DNA of 64,000 nt from Mesorhizobium sp. M7A.F.Ca.US.006.01.1.1 (lineage in GTDB: Bacteria; Pseudomonadota; Alphaproteobacteria; Rhizobiales; Rhizobiaceae). Positions 1 through 9,300 of the stretch are shown piece after piece. Within the stretch, counting starts at the first letter, position 1. The number at the start of each line of letters is the position of its first letter. Below the pieces are notes generated by a model. The model was given only the letters and a program-made list of their open reading frames with translations, ran no database searches and had not been told where the DNA came from. The translations under genes were made by a program, and so were the position numbers. The DNA lies in the NCBI RefSeq assembly GCF_003997935.1, contig NZ_RZQL01000004.1:1-64000 (forward strand). The letters are read 5' to 3'.

Positions 1-706
1 GTGTGAACGTGCCGGCGGCGGCGGCATGGACGCGCCTTCCACCATTGACCGAACCGATGAAGTTCACCGCGTTGAAGGCGCCTGACGAGATCAAACGCTC
101 GGCATCGGTATGGTCGAGATGCAGGCTCTGGAACACGCCCTCGGGGCCGCCGGCGGCACGGAAGGCCTCTTCCGCCAGTTCGGCAATCAGCGGCGTCTGC
201 GGCGAATGCTTGAAGATCACCACATTGCCGGCTGCGAGCGGCGCGGTCACGAGATAGCCGAGCATGGCGGTGGGATAGTTCCAGGCGCAGATCGACAGAT
301 GCAGGCCGCCCGCCACCGGCTTGGCATAGCGGCGGATGTTGTCATCCGAAGGATACGGCACATCGGCCAGCGTTTCCGGTGCGACGTCGGCAAGCAGTTG
401 TCCGACCAGCGCCAGGCGCGGCGTCTCGTCGGCCTGCCACAGCGGCCGGCCGATCTGCCAGGCCACCATCTCGGCCAGCGGCGTTGCCCGCGCCTTCATC
501 TCCTCGCCGAAGCGCAGCAGGATCGCCAGTCTGTCGGCCAGCGGCGTCCGCCGCCAGGACGGCAGGGCGGCACGCGCCCGGGTCAGCGCTGCCTCGATGG
601 TGGAACCGTCGGCATAGGAGCGCGTCGTATAGGTCGAGCCGTCGATGGGAGAAGTCACGGAAAAGGTCCGCGCGCTGGAATGCAGGTTCATGCTGTTGAG
701 ATCCAT
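1..706 (-). CDS. Aldehyde dehydrogenase family protein (partial, C-terminus beyond the window)
   Basis: The minus strand is open from an ATG at 706 to the left edge, giving the first 235 residues or so of an NAD(P)-dependent aldehyde dehydrogenase. Visible family features are the segment ICAWNYP followed by a glycine and alanine rich stretch (PLAAGNVVIFKHSPQTP), which fits the start of the cofactor fold, and FIGSVNGGRRVHAAAAG, which matches the usual FTGS-x-x-GR block. The catalytic cysteine and glutamate would lie beyond the window. It oxidises an aldehyde to an acid, but the substrate cannot be told. A second in-frame ATG lies at 691. It is divergent from the short-chain dehydrogenase at 847, so the two may be co-regulated parts of one catabolic route. 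Confidence 0.8.
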   Translation of the reverse strand, partial: MDLNSMNLHSSARTFSVTSPIDGSTYTTRSYADGSTIEAALTRARAALPSWRRTPLADRLAILLRFGEEMKARATPLAEMVAWQIGRPLWQADETPRLALVGQLLADVAPETLADVPYPSDDNIRRYAKPVAGGLHLSICAWNYPTAMLGYLVTAPLAAGNVVIFKHSPQTPLIAELAEEAFRAAGGPEGVFQSLHLDHTDAERLISSGAFNAVNFIGSVNGGRRVHAAAAGTFT

Positions 707-720
707 CCGAGCTGAGAGGT

Positions 721-826
721 CATTTTGGGTACGATATCGTGATTTTCCATTTTGGCAAATTTTTTCTAATACCGCTTGATGGAATTTTGGTCCGCCCCTA
801 TTGTCCCTTCGATCTGCATTTTGGCA
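721..826. promoter_or_regulatory. Divergent promoter region with iterated ATTTTGG words
   Basis: The 140-base gap between the divergent aldehyde dehydrogenase and short-chain dehydrogenase is AT-rich compared with its surroundings. It holds CATTTTGG at 721, 748 and 817 and a variant AATTTTGG at 783, so starts are spaced about 27-35 bases apart. Repeats of this kind between divergent genes often mark regulator binding sites. No regulator gene is adjacent, so the function is inferred. Confidence 0.3.
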
Positions 827-846
827 GGAACAGACGAGGGGTTCAG

Positions 847-1605
847 ATGATCGCTTACGATTTCACCGGCAGGCATGCGGTCGTGGCCGGCGCAGGCGGC
901 GGCATGGGCGAGGCGATCACGCTGGCGCTGCTCGATGCCGGTGCCTCCGTCACTGCCATCGACGTCAAGGCCCGGCCGGCCTCCCTGGCTTCCTACGACG
1001 ACAGGCTCACCTTCGCGCAGGGCGATCTCACCGACGCCGCCTTTGTCGAACAGACGATCGGCACGGCGGGCCGCGAGCGCGGTGGCATCGACTATCTCGC
1101 CAATGTCGCCGGCGTGCTGTGGTTCGGCCGCGACAAATCGGCCCTCGAGATGGATCTCGACGTCTGGGACGAGGTGTTCAACATCAATTTGAAATCCTTC
1201 GTACACACGGCGCGCTCGGTCGTCCCCCATATGCGCTCGGGCGGACGTGGCGGCGCCATGGTGCATTTCTCGACCATCCAGTGGTATCGCGGCGACGCCA
1301 ACCCGCAGGACGCCTACCAGGCATCCAAGGCCGGCGTCTGCGCGCTGTCCAAATCGCTCGCCATGCAACTGGCCGGCGAGCGTATCCGCTCCAACGCCAT
1401 CTGCCCCGGCATGGCGCTGACCCCGCTGCAGGCGCGCTGGGACACCGAGGAGAAGCGCTCGGCCGTGGCGAGCTACGCGCCGCTCGGCCGCATCGGCACG
1501 CCGCAGGACATGGCCAACGCGGCCCTGTTCCTGCTCTCCGACGCGGCAAGCTACATCACCGGCATCGAACTCGCCGTCGACGGCGGCCTGCTGATGCGCA
1601 TGTAG
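847..1605 (+). CDS. Short-chain dehydrogenase/reductase (SDR) family oxidoreductase
   Basis: This is a 252-residue classical SDR. The N-terminal Rossmann fold has the glycine motif GAGGGMG at residues 15-21, NVAG at 86-89 stands for the usual NNAG, and the active site is S142 with Y157-x-x-x-K161. The protein ends in SYITGIELAVDGG, the usual SDR C-terminal block. The start at 847 is chosen because GAGGGG lies just upstream and the Rossmann fold begins a few residues in; an upstream ATG at 739 would add a poor N-terminus. It probably oxidises or reduces an alcohol/ketone pair with NAD(P). Its divergent partner is an aldehyde dehydrogenase, so they may act in sequence. Substrate unknown. Confidence 0.85.
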   Translation: MIAYDFTGRHAVVAGAGGGMGEAITLALLDAGASVTAIDVKARPASLASYDDRLTFAQGDLTDAAFVEQTIGTAGRERGGIDYLANVAGVLWFGRDKSALEMDLDVWDEVFNINLKSFVHTARSVVPHMRSGGRGGAMVHFSTIQWYRGDANPQDAYQASKAGVCALSKSLAMQLAGERIRSNAICPGMALTPLQARWDTEEKRSAVASYAPLGRIGTPQDMANAALFLLSDAASYITGIELAVDGGLLMRM

Positions 1606-1835
1606 CCGGCACGCCCGCTGCCAAGCTGTGGCGGCACGGCATGCCGGCTCTTTGTGCGATCACAATCTGTCAACTTTCCGTTCCTTGCCGTCTAACGGAT
1701 TGGAACACCCCTACATGGATGGTGCGGGCCACGAACCGCCGACGATGACAGGACCATCGCAACGCGACGGAGCGGACGGCCCGTGTTCGGAAAGCGATAT
1801 ACACACCGCTTTTCCCGTTGAAGGGAGGCGCGACC

Positions 1836-2210
1836 ATGCGCAGTTTCACACCAAGGATCATAGCAATCGCATCGCTGCTGGCGGCGGTGCCATTATCGAG
1901 TGCTTACGCAGTACACCGCCACAGGGTCGAACCGCAGGCCATGTCCGTCGAGGCAAGAGCGGTCCTGGACCAGTTGCAGGGCGTCAAGCAGGGGATCGTC
2001 GAGGCAAGGGATGCCAAGGCGATAACCCCTGAGCAGGAGCACGATCTGATGGTGCAGGCCGACAGCATCCTTCGCTCGGCCAGCGACGGTGGCACATACC
2101 AAGGCCTGCTCAGCCAGATCGAGAAGCTGGATCAGCAACTGCAAGATGATTCAGGTGGCGGCTTCTATATCGGCGACGGGTCCGATGGCGGTTATTATCC
2201 CAATGGCTGA
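1836..2210 (+). CDS. Small secreted protein of unknown function
   Basis: The predicted 124-residue protein begins with a basic N-terminus and a hydrophobic stretch (IIAIASLLAAVPLSSAYA), which looks like a Sec signal peptide cut after residue 20 or so. The mature part is helical and charged, without cysteines, and ends in a glycine, tyrosine and aspartate rich tail (GGGFYIGDGSDGGYYPNG). The ATG at 1836 is preceded by GGGAGG at a good distance; an upstream in-frame start at 1818 has no such site. I recognise no domain. It runs convergently towards the adhesin operon and is probably an independent periplasmic or surface protein. Confidence 0.65.
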   Translation: MRSFTPRIIAIASLLAAVPLSSAYAVHRHRVEPQAMSVEARAVLDQLQGVKQGIVEARDAKAITPEQEHDLMVQADSILRSASDGGTYQGLLSQIEKLDQQLQDDSGGGFYIGDGSDGGYYPNG

Positions 2211-2225
2211 CGCAGGCCGACAATG

Positions 2226-2250
2226 ATCGCCCGGCGCCTCCGGCGATTTT
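2226..2250 (+). terminator. Probable rho-independent terminator after the small secreted protein gene
   Basis: ATCGCCCGG and CCGGCGAT form an eight-pair stem with one bulged C, and the 3' arm runs directly into TTTT. It lies 16 bases after the stop at 2210 and between two convergent genes. The U-tract is short. Confidence 0.45.
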
Positions 2251-2291
2251 CGGAACGCCGGTTTTTCCGATGGGAGATAGAGGGCAAACGC

Positions 2292-5279
2292 CTACTGGAC
2301 CGACGCTACGGCACAGACGGACGCTATGTCTCCGACGCCCTCGCAGAGGGCGGGACCGTCCAGGCGCGGATCCTCGACCAGCGTCTGCGTCTCGCCATCG
2401 GAAGGCTGGCCCGTGAAGAAGACAGGGGCCGGCTGACCAGCGCCATGCGCATCGGCGTTGTACGCGACCGTGCTGGCCGCATTCGGTGCCGGCACCGTGT
2501 TGGGCGGCGAGACCACCAGATCGGCACCGACATAGGTCAGCTCATAGTTGGCCGAGAGGGCCAGGCTCCCCTGTTCGATGGCATAGTTGCCAGGATCGCT
2601 AACGGGGGTCGCTTCAGTCGAGAGCGCGCCAAGGAATGTATCCCCGTTGACCAATCCAAGACCGCCGATCGAATAGGTGAGCGGCGGATTGGGCATGCCT
2701 TGCGGCCGGCTCTGCGCATCCGCCACGACGGTGATCGCCCGCTTGCCGATGCTGAAGTCGGCACCGGCATAGCTGATCTCGTAGTTCGCATTGGCGCTGT
2801 CGGTGAGCGTGCCCTGGCCGATCGCGTAGGCTCCGGCGTTCTCTCCCAAGGCGCGATCGAGAGCGCCGACCAACGCCACACCACTGCCGAGATCGGTGCT
2901 GGTGTAGCCATAGGAGGACGGGTCGGCATCGCCGTAAATCTTGCCCTGGCCCGAACTGGCCGTGACTGTCACAGATCGCTTTCCGATGCTGAAATCGGCG
3001 CTGACATAGCTGATGTCGTAGTTCGAGTTGGCCGCGTTGGCGAGTGTGCCGTGCCCGATCTGATAGGTGCCGACATCTTCGCCGGTCGTGCGGTCGAGAA
3101 CGCCAACCAGCGCCGCACCATTGCCTAGATCGGTGAAGGTGTAGCCATATGACGACGGATCGGCATTGCCGTAGGTCTTGCCCTGGCCCGAGCTGGCAGT
3201 GACGGTCACGGATCGCTTGCCGATGCTGAAATCGGCACCGGCATAGCTGATCTCGTAGTTCGAATTGTGGGTGTTGGTGAGCGTGCCTTGCCCGATCGCG
3301 TAGCTGCCGACATTGTCGCCGGCCGCGCGGTCAAGCGCCCCGACCAGGGCAACACCGTTGCCGAGGCCAGAATAGGTGTAGCCATAGGACAGGGGATCGT
3401 TGTCGCCATAGGTCTTGCCCTGGTTAGCGACCGCCGTGACCGTGACGGCACGTTTGCCGATGGTGAAGTCGGCACCGACATAGGTGATGTCGTAGTTGGC
3501 GTTCGAGGTCTCGAGACTGCCTTGCCCTATGGCATAGGTTCCGGCGTTCTCGCCGGCCGCGCGGTCGAGAGAACCAACCAGATCAACGCCGCTGCCCAGA
3601 TCGGAAACGGCATAACCATAGGACAGCGGATCGCTGTCGCCATAGGTCTTGCCCTGGCCGGAGTTGGCCGTGACCGTGACGGCGCGTTTGCCGATGCTGA
3701 AATCGGCACCGACATAGCTGACGTCGTAGTTCGAATTCAAAGCGTTGGTCAGCGTGCCCTGGCCGATCGCATAAGTCCCGACATCCTCGCCAACCGCACG
3801 GTCGAGAGAACCAACCAGATCAACGCCGCTGCCGAGATCGGAAACGCTGTAGCCATAGGACAACGGGTCGGCGTTGCCATATGTCTTGCTCTGGCCGGCG
3901 TCGGCTGTGACCGTCACCGACCGCTTGCCGATGCTGAAGCCGGCGCCGACATAGCTGATATCGTAGTTCGAATTGTCGGCACTGGTGAGCGTGCCTTGCC
4001 CGATCGCGTAGGCCCCGACATCCTCGCCCACCGCACGGTCCAGGGAACCGACAAGGCTGGCGCCGCTGCCGAGATCGGAAACGCTGTAGCCATAGGACAG
4101 CGGATCGGCATCGCCATAGGTCTTGCCCTGGCCACCGGTGGCCGTGACCGTTACCGCGCGCTTGCCGATGCTGAAACCGGCACCGACATAGGTGATGTCG
4201 TAATTGCCGTTGGCAGCATCGCTGAGGCTGCCGCGGCCAATGGCATAGGTCCCGACATTCTCACCCTCGGCGCGATCGAGCGAGCCGACCAGCGCCGTCC
4301 CGCCGCCAAGATCGGAAACCGCATAGCCGTAGGACAGCGGATCACTGTCCCCATAGATCTTGCTCCGGCCCGCATCGGCCGTGACCGTGATGGCGCGCTG
4401 CGTCACCGAAAGGTCCGCGCCGACATAGCTGATGGCGTAATTGCCGTTCGCAAGCGTTCCTTGGGTGATGCTATAGCCGCCGACATCGGATGATGCCGCG
4501 GCGGTCGTTGCCAGCGCACCGCTCAGGCCGTCGCCATTGACGAAATCGCCCGAGGTCAGTTGATAGGTCAGCGTTGGATTGTCATCGCCATAGACACGGC
4601 TCTTGGCATCGGCCGTCACCGTAATCGCGCGCTGCGCCACTGACAGGTTTCCGCCGATATAGCTGATCGCGTAGTTGCTGTTGGCGAGCGTGCCCTGCGT
4701 GATGCCGTAGCTGCCGACATCGGATGCTGTCGTTGCCGAAGTCGCCAGCGCACCGTTCAGGCTGTCGCCATTGACGAAATTGCCTGATGTCAGCTGATAG
4801 GTCAGCGCCGGATTGGCATCGCCGTAGATGCGGCTCTTGGCATCGGCCGTCACCGTGATCGCGCGCGGGGTCACCGCGAGATTGCCGCCGACATAGCTGA
4901 TCGCATAATTGCTGTTGGCGAGCGTGCCTTGCGTGATGCCGTAGCTGCCGACACCAGATGCTGTCGTCGCTGTGGTTGCGAGCCCACCGGCAAGGCTGTC
5001 GCCATTGACGAAATTGCCTGATGTCAGCTGATAGGTCAGCGCCGGGTTGACATCGCCATAGATGCGGCTCTTGGCATCGGCCGTCACCGTGATCGCCCGT
5101 TTCGTCACCGACAGATTGGCGCCGGCATAGGTGATCGCATAGTTGCCGTTGGCGAGTGTGCCTTGCGTGATGCCGTAACTGCCGACACCGGATGCTGTCG
5201 TCGCCGCTGTTGCGAGCGCGCCGCTCAGGCTGTCGCCATTGACGAAATTGCCCGTGGTCAGCTGATAGGTCAGCGCCGG
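2292..5279 (-). pseudogene. C-terminal part of the TpsA adhesin, out of frame with its N-terminal part
   Basis: This reading frame continues the MBG-type repeat array of the upstream adhesin but is separated from it by a one-base deletion near 5280. It is open from the frameshift; the first usable start codon is a GTG at 5108 (938 residues from there), which has no good ribosome binding site and begins in mid-repeat. It holds about three to four repeats with the core TVTADAKSRIYGD, seven of a second type with YGYxxSDLGxGxxLVGxLDR, and one diverged repeat. A proline-rich linker and a short C-terminal tail with two cysteines follow (ALCEGVGDIASVCA). Joined in frame with the upstream part, the protein would be about 2,550 residues. 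Either the gene is broken or the base is missing from the assembly. Confidence 0.75.
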
Positions 5280-6320
5280 TTGGCATCGCCATAGATGCGG
5301 CTCTTGGCATCGGCTGTCACCGTGATGGCACGCTTCGCCACCGACAGATTGGCGCCGACATAGCTGATCGCATAGTTGCCGTTGGCGAGTGTTCCCTGCG
5401 TGATGCCGTAGCTGCCGACACTGGATGCCGTCGTCGCCGTTGTTGCCAGTGCGCCGCTCAGGCTGTCGCCGTTGACGAAATTGCCTGATGTCAGCTGATA
5501 GGTCAGCGCCGGATTGGCGTCGCCATAGGCACGGTTCTTGGCGTTCGCCGTCACCGTGATCGCGCGCGGCGTCACCGACAGATTGGCGCCGACATAGCTG
5601 ATCGCATAGTTGCTGTTGACGAGGTTGCCTTGCGTGATGCCGTAGCTGCCGATACTGGATGTCGTCGTCGCCGATGTCGTCAACGAACCGCTCAAATTGT
5701 CACCGCCGACGAGGCTGCCTGATGTCAACTGGTAGGTCAGCGTCGGATTGCCGTTGCCATAGATACGGCTCTTGGCATCGGCCGTGACCGTGATCGCGCG
5801 TTTGGCGACGGTGAAATTGGAGCCGATATAGGTGATGTTGTAGTTCGAATTGTTGGCGTTGGTGATGCTGTTCTGGTTGATGACGTAGGTCCCGGCACTG
5901 TTCCCGGTCGCGCGGCTAAGAGTGCCGACCAAAGCCGCACCGGTTCCGAGATCCGAAACGGTGTACGCATAGGATGACGGATTGGCATCGCCATAGATCT
6001 TGCTCTGGCCCGGCGTCACCGTCACCGTTACCGCGCGCTTGCCGATGGTGAGCAGGCCCGCGCTGTCGAAGGCAAAGGCATAACCGTTCAAGGCGGCGAG
6101 GTTGCCGGCGCTGACGGTGATGGCATAGGGCCCGGTTCCGGCCGGTGCGTTGGCCGGCAGGGTGGCGGAGGTCAGCGCTGGGCTGCCGTTGAAGGTCGTG
6201 GTGGCGCTGTCGCTTAGATACGCACCGACCGCGCCCGCCTGGTAGCCCGCCACCGAATAGGTCAGTGCCGGCAGGGCGGTGTCGCCATAGGTCTTCATCG
6301 CGCTGTTGGACGTAAACGTC
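2292..6320 (-). repeat. Tandem MBG/YDG-type repeats inside the adhesin gene
   Basis: About sixteen repeats of 75-80 codons follow each other. Type A carries TYQLTSGNFVNGDSL and ends in GSYGITQGTLANxNYAISYVG. Type B carries YGDxDPLSYGY and ends in YAIGQGTLTxxxNSNYDISYVGADFSIGKR. Type A copies between about 4600 and 5600 are nearly identical at the DNA level, pointing to recent amplification or gene conversion. These Ig-like modules form the stalk of bacterial adhesins. Confidence 0.8.
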
Positions 6321-9300
6321 AGTGTCGGCTGATAGGCGAAGGCATAGCGATTGCCCGTCGCGCTCACCGCCCCGCCGGCCGCCGTATTCCAGATGGCCGT
6401 GTTGCCGCTGTCGAGATTGCCGAATGTGTTGCCGGTCGGACTTGCCGCATAGACCAGCCAGCGGCCGCTGGTGGCAGTGACGGCATCGCTGCCGCGATTG
6501 TTGATGAATTGTCCTGCGGCGGAGAGCACCGGATCCGTTCCGCTGATCGTCGCACCGGCCGCGATGGTCAGATTGCCCGTCGTCTGAAGCTTCACCGAAC
6601 CGGTGGTGTTCACCCCGGTCGCCATAACCCCACGGGCGCTGGAAGCACTGGCGATCGTCAGGCTTGCACCATCGCTCAGATCGACGGAACCGGCATTGCC
6701 GGCGACGTTATCGATCTGGTTGCCGGCGCCATTGAGCGCGAACGAGCCGGTGCCGCCGAGCCATAGGGAACCGGCTGTGATGGCGTTACCGGTCGCCCCT
6801 TGCGTAACCGTGCCGTTCGAAGACAGCGCCAGCGTGCCGGTGCCGACCGACAGCGCCTGGTTGAGGGCGAAAGTAGTGGCCGCTGTTTCGATCTGGCGGT
6901 TGGCGAAGGACAGGCTGCCGACAGAGGTCGAGCCGATCGCGGAGGCATAAGCGCTGTTCAACGCCGACAGCGAAGCGATCGAGCCATCCGCCTCATCGAC
7001 ACGCCAGTCGCCATAGACGTTGAGGTTCGAGATATTGCCGCCAGGCAGGCCGGTCCGGAAGGTCGCACTGTTCATGGCGCCCGAGTCCGCGTCGGCAACC
7101 GTGTAAGCGAGCACCGAGTTCGAGACCGCGCCCGTCGGCAGAGCGAGATAGTAGTAGCCGTTGACGCCGGTCGAGACCGTGCCAAGGTTCACGCCGCCGG
7201 AGACGACGGACACCAGCCCGGGATTCTTTGTGTAATAGGGCTGGCCCGTACCGGAAATCAGCGGCGTGTTGCCGGCATCCTTGTAGGCAATTCCGGAGAT
7301 CGCCTGGACGCCATTGGGGTAGAATGCCTTGAGGTAGGGATAGAGGCCCCCGGTGCCGCCGCCATAGGCGGCGCTGAGGCCGCTTGCGCCGCCATTCTGG
7401 AAGCTGGAGGTCGAAAGGCCGACGACATTGACATTGGGGCCGGTGGTGCCACCGCCGATCGCAGGCTTGGCGCTGGATGAGGTGTTGTAGGGGCCGGATG
7501 TCGACGTGTCGTACGCGCCCGTGATCACGCCGTCGTAAAGGTTGTTGCCGATGAACGCGCCGACGTTCCATCCGCCGCTGACCGCGCCGGTCGAATAGCT
7601 GTCGGTTATCCTGCCGCCCTCGCCGACCCCCGAGTAGCCATAATTCGATCCGACGAGGCCGCCGACGGCCGCGCCGCCGCTGCCGATGTCGACAGCGCCC
7701 ATGGCATAGACGCGACCGATGGTGCCGAAATTGTTGAAGCCCACCGCGCCGCCCGCGGCATTTGTGTCGCGTGCGTTGATGACCACTGTCGAGAAGCTGT
7801 CGGAGAGTGCGCCATCGTTCTCGCCGATCAGGCCGCCTGAGGTGGACCCGTATTGTGTGGTGAACAGCTGACCAGTCGAATAACTCTGGGCCACCGTGCC
7901 GGCATTGAACCCGGCGATCCCGCCGAGGGTCCTGAACCCCCGGACCGTCACATTGGTGACGCCGACATTCTGCACAAGGCCACCCGCGCCGATATAGCCG
8001 AATAGGCCGACATACTGGGCAGCGGACTGCGTCACCGACAGGCTGTCGACGGTGTGGCCGAGCCCGTCGAACGAGCCGGTGAAGCCATTGCCGCCGTTCT
8101 GGATGTTGCTGTTGCCGTCGGTGCCCAGTGATATGAAGCCGAGACCGCCATTCCAGCTGGACGTGGTGCTGGCATCGATATTCTTGGCCAGCGCATAGCT
8201 GCCGGTGAGCCCGCTGTTGATCGCCTGCAGGCCGTTGACATCGTAGATCAGCGTATAACTGTGGCCGTTGACCGACAGCGCCTGCGCACCGGGCGTGCCG
8301 GTGAAGGTCGCCGATGCGCCCAAGGCATAGGAGATCGTGCCCCCGGTGCCGCCATTGTTGGTGACCAGCGACAGGCCGCCGACGCCGCCGATCGTGGCGC
8401 CGGCATTGAAGACGATCGAACGATAGGCATTGAGCGTCAGCGTGTTGGTGTTCCAGCTGATCGGTGCCGCAATGGTGATGTCGCCGGCCTGGGAACCGCC
8501 ACTGCCGGTCGAGATGGTGACGTTTGCCGTTGCAAGAAGGTTCTGCAGCGTGGTGACGTTGATGACGCTGTCATTGGTGTTGGCGGACATGCTGCCGCCG
8601 GTGTTGCCGGCAGCGTTTGAGATGGTGACGTTGTAGGGATCGAGCAGCAGATCACCCGTGTCGCCGAAGCGGGCGCGCAGATCGACCTCACCGGTGAAGT
8701 CGAGGCGTTGCTTGCCGGAGACTTCGGTGAAGCCGCCATTGCCGCCGTTTTCGCCGCCGCGTGCGGAAATCTTGCCAGCGAACTTTGTCTGCTCGTCCGA
8801 CCAGACGACCACCGAGCCGCCATTGCCTGTGCCGGTGGCATCGGCGGTGATTGTCGTGTCCTTGTCGATGTCGGTTGTCGCGGCGGTCTGCAGCGTGCCC
8901 TTGCCCTGCTTGTTGCCGCCGATCCTGACGGTGCCGCCACCATCCTTGCCCGAGGCATCGACCTTGGCCGCCCTGAGCTTCAGTTTGCGGCCGGTGACCG
9001 TGACCTTGCCGCCCTTGCCGCCGGTCTGGGCCGAGGCATCGAGCGTGCCGGTGATTTCGACCGAGCCTTCATCGCCGCCGAGCACGATGGCGCCGGATTG
9101 ACCGGAGACGGTGCGTGCCTCGATGACACCGGACATGTTGACGGCCTGGCGTGCTGCATCGCGCACCGCAGCCGCCTTGAGCTCGACCAGCCCGCCATCG
9201 GCACTGATACGGCCGGAATTGCTGACCAGCGCATTGCTGCCGTCAGCCCTGGTCGGCAGAGAAACCTGCAAGAAGCCGTCGCCGGACAAATCAAGCGTTG

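Noticed and set aside
801-1748. A 315-codon plus-strand frame overlapping the short-chain dehydrogenase
   Set aside because: It is arginine-rich and lacks any SDR motif, while the frame from 847 has all of them.
2223-4493. Open frames on the plus strand opposite the adhesin repeats (301 and 408 codons)
   Set aside because: Their repeated sequence is just the antisense of the adhesin repeats; no start site or domain supports them.
5270-5300. Programmed ribosomal frameshift in the adhesin gene
   Set aside because: No slippery heptamer is present at the frameshift point, and other repeats with the same sequence carry the extra base, so a deletion or assembly error is simpler.
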